Below are positions 37,691-50,100 of a stretch of DNA of 64,000 bases, piece after piece. A program made the position numbers and the translations under genes. Source of the stretch: Sipunculus nudus. Taxonomy: Eukaryota > Annelida > Sipuncula > Golfingiida > Sipunculidae. Positions within the stretch are counted from its first letter, which is position 1; every line of letters starts with the position of its first letter. The notes under the pieces were generated by a model. It made no database searches. It worked only from the letters and a program-made list of their open reading frames with translations, and was not told where the DNA came from. The stretch spans positions 12,638,839 to 12,702,838 of the forward strand of contig CM049316.1 of assembly GCA_026874595.1 (NCBI GenBank), written 5' to 3'.

Positions 37691-38254
37691 ACCAAGTGTT
37701 GTGCAGAAATTATTATTATTGTTTTAACTGTATTTCCTTAATTGGAATGATGTTTCCACTCCAGTATACAAACTTTTCTTGAAATAGTAATTTTATGGAG
37801 AAATCCAGAAGATGCCATGTTGTGGTAATGTAGATTTTTTTAAAGAAATCAATTTCTTTTAAATAATTTTAACAAAGTATAATTAAGCCCATCAGTATGC
37901 ATAAATTGATGATATATGAGCCCAAATTATGGACAACCAAACTTGCAGTTTAGATTTGTGAATTCTGGATCAAGTTTTATTTTCAGATATTTATTGTTTT
38001 GATATAAGATATATTTTTTTGGTAAAAAATAAATACATTTATATGCATAATGTGGTGTTATCTGACAAAATAAGGGATATATAATGATGCAATTTAGAAT
38101 TATGAATCAACTTAATGTAGAATTAATGCAAAGGTTCTGCAATCTATATTTAAAGTATATAGCTGTAAATTGTAATATGTTCAATCTTATAAATGATACA
38201 TAGAACCCATGATCAAAATGTTTTGAATTTGCATTTGAAAATATGTTGAACCTG

Positions 38255-38660
38255 TTTCTAGCTTAGCTGACTGAAACCGACTGATGTATAGGAATGGCCC
38301 TAAAAATGTGTCTGTTTTCCGTTCAGCCGTCCGGTTGTCAGGCCATCAAGTAGCAAGGCACAAATTGTAACTGGCCCAAGAAACTTTTGCATGAATATAC
38401 AGGGAGGTCAAAAAAAAATCTCATTGGAAACCTGAAATTAGGTCAGTGCGACCTATATCCTCCAAGCTATAGGGCTGGTAATAACCCCCTAGAATAATTA
38501 AAAATTATAATGCAAAACCTCCAGTATCTTGAAAATTAATGCATGGATTGCCATGAATCTTGTCTTAGATATTGACCATGGCCAGGGTTGTCAATTCCTG
38601 AAAACTGGTGGCGCTTTGTGGGTTTTTTTTTCTAATTTTTACGAATTATTTCTGTTTTGA
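38255..38660 (+). mobile_element. Family C 5' fragment
   Basis: tctagcttagctgactgaaaccgactga, a GTCCG leader, 'ggcacaaattgtaac' and one core unit ending at a decayed ctggtggcgct box. No 3' end found. Confidence 0.5.
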
Positions 38661-39030
38661 GGCCTTCAAATGACAGTTATTATGTCAGTTTCTCAGCGGT
38701 TGTCTAATCTAGTGTCCTTAAACCTTGTATGTTTATTGATTTTACAGCATTTTATTTCAGTTAATAAATTAAATGTGTATTATTATACATCAGCTAATCT
38801 CCACTTTCCTCTTTACATTCCCAGTGGTTATTTTACGCAAATATTACTGTCACATAATTGAAAAACTGATACTTGATATTTGATCATCTTTGATATAGTC
38901 CATTAAAGTGCACAGTATTAGTTTAGTAAACATGTATATTTAGCATTTGATTATCACCAGGGAGCATGGCCATTTTCTTCTAGCTTTTCAAGTGCTAATT
39001 TATATAAAAGAACAATTGAAATTGCTGAAA

Positions 39031-40513
39031 TTTTTAGCGAACCTGTGAGCTTATGCGATGGGGCAGCGTCGTCCGTCCATCGTCAGCCGTCCGCCGTCCA
39101 GGGCTGGCTTTCCACCGTCCATGGCTGTAAGTCAGAAACCTTCAGAGCTAGCAGCTCCAAATTATATGTAAGAATTAGTCACATGTGAAACTTGGTACCC
39201 TGGAGCTTATTATTGGGTATCTTCATTAATTTAGATTTTATAAAGAAAAAGCTTAAAAACCCCTAAAAATCTTCTTCTCTGAAACTGTCCAGCCAAATTG
39301 TCCAATATTTCACAGAAATGATCCCTGGAACAATCTCTCTCAAGTTTGTTCGAATGGTTCCAATTCAGAGATTTTTGGCCGAGTTTCAGGAGGTTGAACT
39401 TAGTCATCTGTCCAAAAAAGCACACTAAAATTAAAATCTCAGAATGGCTAGAGCTATAATCACCAAATTTTATACCAATGTTTATCACATATGTCATATC
39501 TGATTTTGAGGTATTGGTGGCGCCACCTACATTGATGTGTTCTTTACAAGTGAAAATGTATTTTTAAACTCTTCTAGCTTATACACTGATTTATGATGAA
39601 ACTATTAAGCTGATTGGTTTAAACTTTACAAGAATTATTCTATGGTAGGGTTCTGCCAGTTTTATAAGAATAGATTGGGTAAATACAGTTTTAAAAAAAC
39701 ATTGTAGCCAATCGAAAAAGGCTTTCTGAATTTGAAAACAGATTTGAGTTTCAGCAGCCAAGTCAAGAGGTCACTCAGTACAAACAGGTGGGGTCCAGAC
39801 ATCACCATGGCAACTGACCAGGCTCTGGGGGAGTGTCTAGACAATGTGTCTAGACGTCTAGACACAGCGTCTAGACGTCTAGACAATGTTTAGATGCAGA
39901 ATTCCCAGATTATTGGAACTATATCTTTCAGCTGTTTGAAAAAACTTGGTTTGTATTTTAAGTGAATTGGGTTTATCATCAGGTCACATGTGAACTGCTG
40001 CACCCTCATTTTTGGTTGACCTCTGATCTTTCCTCGCTGCCCAGCGTCCATTTGTGCTTCTGTTTCCACACATAAACCCGCATATCTCGGGAACCGTTTG
40101 ACCGATCAGGCTAAAAATTTAGCACAAATGAAGCCCTTTGATAGCTTTATAACATACACTAAAAATGGTGGCGCCACCTGCAACTTTTTTGCACAGCGTC
40201 CATCTGTTCATCTGCCTTGGGATCAAGCAGACATCCATGCTAATATGCAACACACCTCACTCTATTCCCCCTGCCACTTAATCCATGCCTCACTTTACCC
40301 GTCCCACTCTGATTTCTGCGGATACACATAGTCCCTGGTCAACTACCCATATTCTAGTTTTAAAATGTCCTAGTCTGAAACTTGCAGGTCCGAAATGTCC
40401 ATTTTGCTGAAATCATAATGACTCAAGTAGATATGCAGGATTTAAAAGGATCAATATTAAATTAAAAAAAAAAAACCTCCATTCATACTCCCTAACTTTG
40501 CACAGGTTCGCAT
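39031..40513 (+). mobile_element. Family B composite short form, 3' hairpin lost
   Basis: Same layout as the element at 20691-22086: family B 5' end, GTCTAGAC-rich minisatellite at ~39833-39893, then the family A 3' part (CTAG at 40354-40357) and the tail ending CACAGGTTCGCAT, where it breaks off into unrelated DNA. It has a GGTGGCGCCACC box near 39518. Confidence 0.7.
39833..39893 (+). repeat. GTCTAGAC minisatellite, second copy
   Basis: Same palindromic unit as at 21500, shorter, at the same place in the sister family B composite. Confidence 0.82.
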
Positions 40514-41959
40514 ATATAATATTTCTGAATCTACAGTATTAGAATCATAATATAGTAAAGTTCAAATTCCTAATTAAATAAAGATTGCATGTGCTTCAGT
40601 TTACCATTACAATATTATAAAAGTGATAGGAATAATGTCAGTCTGAACATCATGATATATTCATACATTATTCTGCTTTGCAAATAACAAGAGGGACAAC
40701 TAAATTAAAGCTAATGCAGAATTCTAGTTAAAGGAACCCTACATGTTTTTGAGAGTTCCCAAGGGCAAGATCAAGAAACCAAATTTTATTTCATCAGAAA
40801 GCAATCCATGTTATGTATAGCCTGTAGAGAAAGTTAGTAACTCAGACATACAAGCCTAGAACATCACTATGATAGATGTATGCCCAGTCATCTTGATGGC
40901 CCAGATCTTATACAGGTACTTATATCACCGGGAATTGAAATCCCGATTGCATAGACTGTACAGCCCAGTCACCATAAATCAACAGTTCATAGTCTACAGC
41001 CCCACTGCCAGCCTTTTATGTAGTCCTGTAGTGCTACAAAATTGTTCTATACAGATGAAAGCCTGAAATAGTTTGACCCTTGTAACTTTCTGCAACATGC
41101 CAGCCTATAAAGCTGGCTGTCTCCACCTTGAGGTTACTGGAAGTTGTGTTGGGTCAGGGTTTCTTGCTTCTCTGTGTAACCCATACAGAATTGGTAATCA
41201 GCAGTGCCTGAAATTTCATGACAGCACAACCCAGATCACTGCAGCTATAAATGTCATGGAGTGTTTGTAAGAATGTAAAATATACATCCATGGCTTCACT
41301 TATGGATCTCACTGACATGACTGTTCTCTGTCTTTACTTTGGGGTTTCTGACCTCTTCATCCTTAGTTAGTATTTCCTGTCCATAGGTCATAGGTCACAG
41401 CTCATAAGTTACACTGCTTCGACATACATGTTTCAACTAATGTCTACTGTGGCAGAAATAAGTGATGTATTCTGCCAGTTAAAATTAAGGACTAATCCTA
41501 GGTCTGTGTATATTTTATCAAGGGAGTGTTTTGGACACTTTTTTTTTGTCTTTATACATACATTGATTTATTATGTCTTTACAAGATCTTTAAGTCTGAG
41601 ATATTAATTTCCTCAATTGTCTTATCACGCAGATTCAGAACATGTATAAAGTCAGTAAAAGCATTGATCCTAGGTGTTTAAGAAAAGAATCTGCAAGTGT
41701 TTATTGATAAACAAACTTTACAAAGAGTATATTTTAGAATCTTTTTGGCTCATATTTGTGTAGTGTTAACAGGAAAAAGTGCAGTTGTAATACTTGATTT
41801 GTGCAGTTGTAAAATTCAAAGTTTTGTTCTAGTCACAGACTTATACTACTTTTATGCCCAGGGATATATAATTGTATTTAATCGATCATATATATGAGTA
41901 TAGGTTTGAGTTTGCAAACATTCTGTTATATGAAGAAATAATTATACATAATAATTGTA
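40514..41959. other. No gene or repeat recognised
   Basis: Mixed composition. Short frames at 40869-41270 lack family features and splice context. Confidence 0.5.
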
Positions 41960-42488
41960 TTCCCAAGACAAAAGGAAGGTCAAATCTGTGAATGTATAGG
42001 ATTTTTGTTAACCCCATAACTTTTTAAGTACTGCATCTATTTCCTTCAAATTTGATGCAAGAAATATTTCCATTATATCTTGGCTTTGTCGGAAGACTGG
42101 TGACTTTGAGCTTGGTTTTCAAGGTCAGATCTGTGAATATATGATTTTTGTTTACCTTCTGACTTTGGAAGTACTGCATCTGTTTCCTTCAATTTCCACC
42201 AATATCTCGAGTTTTTTTCAAGACTATAGTGACCTTGACCTTGGTTTTCAAGGCAAAACTGAAGAAATATAGGATTTTTGTGAATCCCATAACTTGTGAA
42301 TAACCACTCTCCTTCTCTTCAAATTTGATATGTGAATTCTCTCCTCCCAAGTTCAAACATCTGTGGTGGCCTTGGAAGGCCTTCTCAAGTGTCAGAAGTG
42401 TTTCTATAAAGGGGGTCTATTTTGCAAGGGGGCATGTACCTTAATTTTCTGGGGATCCTATGGCATCTCCAATGCCAGAAATTTCTAG
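41960..42488 (+). mobile_element. Helitron-like 3' portion, family D
   Basis: Two to three 'aaggtcaaatctgtgaat...tttttgt...cataact' units run into a 3' end with stem-loop TGGCAT-CTCCA-ATGCCA (42461-42477), then GAAATTT and CTAG (42485-42488) followed by TT. The 5' end is not recognised. Confidence 0.55.
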
Positions 42489-43204
42489 TTATAATATGTT
42501 ATATTTTCATTCATAATTCAGTGATAATATTTATACAAGTGTCTACTGCTGTATAGTTGATCCTAGATATCTCATGTGATGCTGACTGGGAAATGGTAAT
42601 TACAAGTCTATGAAGTTCTAATAATTTATTAAAATACACCCTGATACTTTTATAAATCTTTTTCTAACTCTTTTGGACCTCAGTGGTTGCAGTTGTTAGG
42701 AGAACACTTGGAAAAGAACTTAAGTAGTAGATGGGACCCTGAGAATTATACTGGAATTCTTTGGTGGTAAAGGGAAAGATGGTGCAACCATACAGGTGGT
42801 AATAAAGGTAGAAGATAAGGGAATACTTTTATGATAAAGTAGATGCTGCTAGGGCTCATAGATGAGTGGTAAAATTAAAGACGAATGAAATCTGGGGTGA
42901 CAAAGTTGAAGGTGGTAGAACTTTTGAATGGTAATTACAAGGAGCTATAATGAAATTCTTGGACGTTCAAGAAGATTTTGTAACTCAGCAGATGGCATTT
43001 AAGGGAAATATTGTAGAACTCTTGGATGGTAGTTGAAGTAGGTCATGGTGGAACTCTTTAATGGTGAAGTAAAGATGATTGAACTCTAATACTGTAGTTA
43101 AATAAAAGATGACTTAATTCTAATTGGTATAGTAAAGTAAATGATGGAAAAAAATGGATAGAAAAATTCTGGATGGTTTTTGGACAGTTGAGCTGTCTAT
43201 CGGT
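42489..43204. repeat. Degenerate ~50-60-bp 'gaactctTggatggta' repeats
   Basis: From about 42700, variants of '(g)aactcttggatggtagt/aa-agaag' recur irregularly about ten times. A decayed tandem array rather than a gene. Confidence 0.5.
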
Positions 43205-43460
43205 AACACAGAAATGTGTTTTTATTAATTATAAGTCAACTCAGCTTTAGCAATGGTCCTTCATCCATCATCTGTCCATCCGTTCGTTAAACTCTCACAT
43301 TTTGAAACTGTTGGACCTACGACAAAATTCAGCCGAGTGCCAAGATCCATGGGTCCCTTGTAATGCCAGAAACATTTAAAGCAAAGACCAGGAAGATATT
43401 TTCAGAGTGCAAAGGTGCTGTGTTTGCAAAACTACAAATTACACAATCGAAGATGAATCA
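43205..43460 (+). mobile_element. Family C-like 5' fragment
   Basis: ttataagtcaactcagctttagcaatggtcc followed by a 'catctgtccatccgttcgttaa' leader, as in other family C copies. It decays after ~250 bp. Confidence 0.4.
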
Positions 43461-44445
43461 TGACAGATGATATGGCATGATTGATAGATGTGGTGGTTCA
43501 GGAGGGATATTTGCAAGGGGAACGCTTTTGTATGGCTCTTATGTACCATCAGTTTTATCACATGTTACAGGGCCACAGCCCCAAAATCCTGACCACAGAT
43601 GACTATCAGGGCTCTGTGCTGAACCAAACAGACACATTTACAGGAGTTTTTGAGGTAATTTCACCCTGAGACTGATTGAAGTTGTGGAGGCTTGCGGTGA
43701 TTGAGGAGACAGACTGGTGAGCATTGCCCCGTGGGATTGGTAGGCTGCTGTGACATGTTAGTGGAAGTGACAAACAGAAGAATTCCACCACCTTCAATCA
43801 GACTGCTCTCATTTGAAAAAAAACTGGTATTTAATCACAAATTTCACAGATGTTTTGACTGTCAGAGAGCATTTTTGGTACCATAACAAAGATTGCTTTT
43901 TAAGATTTTTTATTTTGTCTGATTTGTCATTAAACATACAATTTAGGTATACTTCCGGCTGTTTTTGGGTGACAGACTGTGTATATATTAAATCATCTAA
44001 ATTTCCATCAAGAATATGAAAAAAAAACCCTTATAATGTTTTCATTATTAAACAACAATTACAAATAAAGATTTACTGGTTTGATAATCATATTTATCTT
44101 GCATGTTGATAGAACACACGCATTAAAATCTAACAGTTAAACTTTTTTTACTTCTATTTACTATTTTTCATTTATTTCAATTGTTGACAGGGGAACGAAG
44201 TATTTTCCAAATTGCTTATCTCTGTCAGTTGACCACTTTTCACTCTTTGTGTCAAGACAAGTGAGACTGGTAGTAGTTCATTTTAAGTAAGAAGTAATTG
44301 TAGTTATTATTTTATGCTTATGCATACAATATGTGTAATACTTGGAGTCGGTCAGTTCTATTTGGCATAGGGAACTTTTCATAATTATCCTGATGAGCCT
44401 TTATTAAATCAGGTGATATTAATTTGTCCAGCTTATTACATGCAA

Positions 44446-44599
44446 CAGAAGCGGATCCAGGGGGGGTCCAGGGGGTCCGGACCCCCCTTTTTTCATCAGA
44501 AACAACATATTTTAAGGGCTTCAGACAAGATTTTGCGGCCTGGACCCCCCCTTTTCCAGACCTGGGGACCCCTTTTCCCAAATCCTGGATCCCCCCCTG
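44446..44599. mobile_element. GGCGGATCC-ended MITE, second copy, 5-bp TSD
   Basis: Ends CAGAAGCGGATCCAGGG and ATCCTGGATCCCCCCCTG, flanked by exact TGCAA (44441-44445 and 44600-44604). Same family as the copy at 19687; the second independent 5-bp duplication confirms the ends. Confidence 0.85.
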
Positions 44600-44604
44600 T
44601 GCAA

Positions 44605-47043
44605 TATACAAGATTATTTCTTAACATCCCCACATCATAAAATCAATGTTAAAGGGACAAAATCAGGAGCAATATTATGCCTTTTATTCCTCACTGTCCA
44701 TTCAGTTTTGTTTTATACAAAAGTTTCCCAGCAAAACCATCCCAGCACACAGTCTCAGTACCTCCCATAACAAGGCTGCATGGAAGGCTGACTTTGCACA
44801 TGCGTGACAGATCCCAAGCAATGGCTAGTTTAAACTAGTCCATACATTTATACATGGAACTTCATGTCCTCTGGTATATCTCTGCTGGAAGGACATTACC
44901 ATCCATGGGCTAAATGTGAATTCATTGAACATGTTGCAACAGATCTGTACGATAGGTCCAGGGGCCTAAACTGAAATGACACACACAGTGTGAGCCCCTG
45001 TATCAAGTACCCGAGCAGCCCCAACACATGATGTTTCAGCCATCAGGAACATGTATTACCTTTTTTGGCCAAGTCAGTCAGGGCTTTGTAGTATTGTTGC
45101 ATAAGCCATGGATGGGGTACATCCCACATGCTGTGTTTATGTTGAAGCCTGTGATCATGCCTGTTCCACTGTTTTTAACACTTCACTTGTGTGCAGGAGT
45201 AGGCCAGTGGTTTCAGGACAATATTTTAGCAGGTACCAGGGCCTGGGTGATGCACGTCAGTATGTGGTTTTCCTTTCATGAAAGTAATTCCTTTCATAAA
45301 GAGCAATACAACAGTGCAGTTATTGAACATTCTACAGGGCAGTTAATAAAAATTATGCATTGAGCACAGCAGTTAATAAAAACATATGTAGTGAGCATAG
45401 CAGACAGAACGAGTTTCGAAATCAAAGGTCAGAGGTTCATTTGACTGGTATAACAGAACACAGGTATATTAATTTTGCAAGACTCCCCTGACACTTGAGG
45501 AAGTAAGAGAGCTCTGCTGGCCACAGATTTTACTTAATTGTATGGGATATATTTTGAAGTAGACCACCAGTTTCCTGGCTCTGAGCTTAATCGTCTTAAT
45601 CCAACTTTTACCTTTTATGATTATCTGTGTACGATACTTCAGTCTGATGTCTAGCTGTCACTGCAGGCTCAGGACAGTCACCCCAAGTACTAGCAAAATG
45701 TAACCAAGGCTGGGACAGCATTGCTAAACTAAGCTCCTCATACAGCAGTTCTGCTTTGTTTGCTACCTCTGGGATATATGGTTATTACCAGTAGATACAG
45801 GTGAAAGTTGCCAAATAGGACAGATGAAACCACTCAAAGTATGACCAGTTTCCCATGTGGTTCATGCGCAGGGTAGAGAATTGGACCAAGGAGAGCGGGT
45901 GACACATGTTTAAAATTTGGGTGCACAATGTGATACCTTGCTCTCATTGGTCTCATTACAATTCTTTGCTTTTGCCCACCCTGGTGGTGTAACTTAGAGA
46001 ACCTTGCAATACAGAGCAGCAGTTGAAACAAAAAAAGCTCTGGGATGACTGCAAGTCAAGCAAAGTATTCCAAATTTCATTATATTATCATATAACATAA
46101 TTGCCTATGAACAAAATATTTATATAGATTTTACATAAAATGAGCCCAGTTCTTGTAGGAAAAAAAATTTCTATCTATTTTTACACAAAAAACGTGAGGT
46201 TGTGTGATTAGTTCAAAAACTATGGGCACATCTATGAGCACTGTCAACTTGGCAGTGATGTCACACACTGGGAAATCCCCTGTGACTAAAAAATCTAGAT
46301 CTCAGTAAAAGCACAGTATTTCTGTCAGTCCCAAATTTTCAAGAGGGAATAAAAACAACATGCATAACTAGATCTGATTTGTTGATATAATTCTGTCCTT
46401 GATCTCACATGTGTACCAGCCAATTAAATCAGGGCAAAGTCTGGGATCTGGATGAAATCCTCCATTCACACCACAAATGCACATGGAATAGGTTTAGTTA
46501 ACCTGCAGTGTATATCACCACCCTGTAATAAAATAATATAACCAAGGCACAGACAGCATTGCTTAACACTTGGATATGTGGTAAGCCTTACAAGGCTCAG
46601 CTACTCCCGAGACTCGAGACTGATGCAGGTCATGCTGACAGCTAGTTATCTTTCCCCAGGGGGCGCCACCCCTGAGTTGGTATATATCCAAGGTCAGAGA
46701 GTTGGGATCTGCTTGAGATCCCAGAATAAAACCTTGGGTGATAAGGGCTGTGTCTGCTTATGTTGTTATTCTTCTCCAGTGCCTCCCCTGTGCTGACAGC
46801 CCAGTCCAGCTGAGTTGATCACTCAGACTGAGTTAGATTAATGAATATGATCACCTCAGGTATGCAGAGATCCCATTATGGACAGTCGTGTCAGCTTGGT
46901 GTTAAGTTAAAACCCACTGCCATGTTCTCAGATTGTCTTGCATTTAGTATAGAGGGATGGTTCATTGTGAACTCATATACAAGGGGACTACATGGGGGTA
47001 TATATCATTATATGAGTGTATCAATTGTTGAAGTAATTATAAG
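44605..47043. other. No confirmed gene; single-copy-looking DNA
   Basis: Moderate GC, no repeats recognised. A 111-codon frame at 45028-45363 has no recognisable domain and I do not call it a gene. Confidence 0.45.
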
Positions 47044-47045
47044 TA

Positions 47046-48285
47046 CAGTGGAAACCCACCTTGCGACCACCCCACAATTGCGACCACCCCACAATTATGA
47101 CCACTTTGCTCGGTCCCGATTTTTTTTAGTTTATTTATGTTTAAAAATGACTCATAATTACGACCACCCCTTAATTCAGAATTTCGACCAGATATCCTGG
47201 CCCCAGCGCTAATGCAACCCCACTAATGCGACCACCGCCGAGAAGTACTGAAACAACTTTTGTCACGAGTCAATGGCTGCCCCTTGTCACAGGCGCCTTA
47301 ATGAAAGATCAAAGAGGGTAACAAGGGTTCCCAACCCTAGTGTAACCCTTCTTGACTTGGTGTCTGCGCTAAGACTCATTGTGGCGTAAGTTGTGGATCA
47401 AAGAGGGTAACTAACGGCTGATTACCTAATGAGCCGGTCTGCCTGGCTAACTGCCCTTGGGTCTTGGGCTAGCGATGCTAATTGCCCCTCAGTGATCACC
47501 TGTATTACAGCTACCAAAAGTGCGGGGGTGAGAGCTTAATATTTTTACTCATCACATAATGTTCGATCCTCATTGGTCAAATTAATGATCTAGTTAATCC
47601 TAAATGTGCTCATACCTTAATCACACTGAGTAATGAGCAGTGAGTCAAATGTATAAATACAATGCTTGCATTAGGACAAATCCGATGTCTTGCCTTATCA
47701 GATAAATCGCTGTCAGTTTATTTCTCTGCTGGTTCAGTTTGCGTTTAAATTGCTTGCTGTTGTGCGACCATGCCTCAGAAAGAGCGCACCTTGAAGGAGA
47801 AAGTGGTGTTACCAGTAATCAAGGCGGAAACACCAGGATGCAGTCAGGCTCAGCAGTTAAGCGTCAGTAAAACTCAAGTGCACGCAATATATACTCAGGC
47901 AGAGGGCTAAAAATATGACAGCCACGTATTATGTTCAATTTGTTCAAGTAGGTTATCTTCATATTGTCTCTAGTGTAATTATGTGTTAATCATCAGTCAC
48001 TACATATGTGTCAATGTATATATATTTTTATCATGAATAAATATATAAAACAATTTTGTTTTCTTTTCAGATACACAAAATAAAACATTCCTATTAAGGT
48101 TTCTTCGTTTAGTAAAATATTTTGTTATAATTCACATTAAAGATATGTAATATATACAAACTGATACACATTAAACATAGCCGTGATATATGCGACCAAG
48201 GTAAGAGTTTCACAAATAGGACCACCCCTAAATTACGACCACTTTGCTCGGTCCCCAGGGTGGTCGTAATTGTGGGGTTCCACTG
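47046..48285 (+). mobile_element. Tigger/pogo-type DNA transposon, internally deleted
   Basis: TIRs CAGTGGAAACCCACC and its partner GGGGTTCCACTG lie inside a TA duplication (47044-47045 and 48286-48287). Both ends carry repeated 'gcgaccaccccacaatt' and 'gaccactttgctcggtccc'. A truncated transposase start lies at 47770. The DDE catalytic part is absent. Confidence 0.85.
47770..47910 (+). pseudogene. Truncated pogo/Tigger transposase, N-terminal DNA-binding domain only
   Basis: 46 codons: MPQKERTLKEKVVLPVIK, then SQAQQLSVSKTQVHAIYTQA and a stop. This is the HTH_psq/CENP-B N-terminal motif (LTLKEK...VSKTQV). Family transposases run ~450-600 residues, so only the TIR-binding module remains; there is no DDE catalytic region downstream. 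If expressed it could bind but not cut TIRs. Confidence 0.75.
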
Positions 48286-48476
48286 TATAAATTTTGATGA
48301 CTCTTACACACATTAATATGATTGTTGATGGCTCTGTCAAGATTCAGTAAAATACCTATACATTATAGCTTTATATATAGCCATATATTTTATGGCTCTT
48401 ATTGAAAACATGAACATTATCTTTGATAACTGGGTTAGTTCAGTGGTCACAGATTTCAGCCATATTTTATATTAAT

Positions 48477-50055
48477 TGTATCCGCCAAAACAGAGTTTTG
48501 CGGATACTATGTTTTCAGCTGGCCGCCGCCGCCGCCGCGTAGGTGTCCGGAGAACTCCTCCGTAACCGCTGGGCGGAATTTTCCGAAACCCGGGATTATG
48601 TTCGGGTCACATGTGAACTGCTGCGCCCCGATTTTGTTTTGACCTCTGACCTTTCCTTTGCGCTCTGCGTCCGTTTGTGCGTCTGTTTCCACACATAAAC
48701 CCACATATCTCGGGAACCGTTTGACCGATCAGGAAAATTTTTTTGCACAAATGTAGCCCTCGGAGAGCTTTATAACATACACCAGAAATGGTGGCGCCAC
48801 CTGCAACCATGTTTGCACAGTGTCCATCTGTTCGTCTGCCTTGGGTTAAAATCACTCATATCTCTGCAGTGACTTGACTAATTCACCTGAAATTGGGCAT
48901 GCGTAAACATCCTGGATAGCTTTACTGATTTTATGACAGGTGGCGCCACCTACATTCACGTTTACGCTGCAGACATCCAAGCTCATATCTCGGGAACCGT
49001 TTGACCGATCAGGAAAATTCTTTTGCACAAATGTAGCCCTTGGAGAGCTTTATAACATACACCAAAAATGGTGGCGCCACCTGCAACCATGTTTGCACAG
49101 TGTCCATCTGTTCGTCTGCCTTGGGTTAAAATCACTCATATCTCTGCAGTGACGTGACTAATTCACCTGAAATTGGGCATGCGTATACATCCTGGATAGC
49201 TTTTCTGATTTTATGACAGGGGGCGCCACCTACATTCACGTTTACGCTGCAGACATCAAAAGTCATATCTCGGGAACCGTTTGATCGATCAGGAAAATTC
49301 TTTTGCACAAATGTAGCCCTTGGAGAGCTTTATAACATACACCAAAAATGGTGGCGCTACCTGCAACCATGTTTGCACAGTGTCCATCTGTTTGTCTGCC
49401 TTGGGTTAAAATCACTCATATCTCTGCAGTGACTTGACTAATTCACCTGAAATTTGGCATGCGTATACATCCTGGATAGCTTTTCTGATTTTATGACACG
49501 TGGTGCCACGTACATTCACGTTTACGCTGCAGACATCCAAGCTCATATCTCAGGAACTGTTTGAACGATCAGGAAAATTTTTTTGCACAAATGTAGCCCT
49601 TGGAGAGCTTTATAACATACACCGAAAATGGTGGCACCACCTGCAACCATGTTTGCACAGTGTCCATCTGTTTGTCTGCCTTGGGTTAAAATCACTCATA
49701 TTTCTGCAGTGGTTTGACTAATTCACCTGATATTCGGCATGCTTATACATCCTGGATAGCTTTTCTGATTTTATGACAGGTGGCGCCACCTACAATCAAG
49801 TGTACGCTGCAGACATCCAAGCTCATATCTAGGGAACCGTTTGACCGATTGGGCCAAAATTTTGCATGTGTATAAATCTCACATAGCTCTTTATCATACG
49901 CAAAACTGGTGGCGCCACCTGCAGCCATGTTTGCATAGCTCCCATCTGTTTGTCTGCCATGGGATAAAATATCCATGCTAATATGCAACACTTCACCCGT
50001 TCCACTCTGATTTAGGCGGATACAAGTAGTCGCTTGTCGACTACCTGTATTCTAG
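48477..50055 (+). mobile_element. Family A Helitron-like element with a regular 280-bp core
   Basis: Same 5' hairpin and (CCG)n leader. The core is four dimers of exactly 280 bp, each a 153-bp and a 127-bp half-unit that both begin catatct and both carry a GGTGGCGCCACC-like box. The 3' end has ggcggatac, the stem-loop GTAGTCG/CGACTAC and CTAG (50052-50055) then TT. Confidence 0.8.
48704..49823 (+). repeat. Four 280-bp tandem dimers inside family A
   Basis: Dimers start at 48704, 48984, 49264 and 49544. Within each, the second half-unit starts 153 bp later (48857, 49137, 49417, 49697). A fifth, diverged first half begins at 49824. The two half-units share catatctc, a TTGAC core and the palindrome box but differ elsewhere, so the present repeat is a higher-order unit from an older ~140-bp monomer. 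Confidence 0.9.
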
Positions 50056-50069
50056 TTGTTAGATGTATT

Positions 50070-50100
50070 ACCATTGTCCAAAATAGTTTTGGACAATGGT
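50070..50100. other. Perfect 14-bp hairpin
   Basis: ACCATTGTCCAAAA, loop TAG, then its exact complement, 15 bp downstream of a family A 3' end. Confidence 0.85.

Noticed and set aside
45028-45363. 111-codon frame as a gene
   Set aside because: No recognisable domain, no flanking exon signals, ordinary composition.
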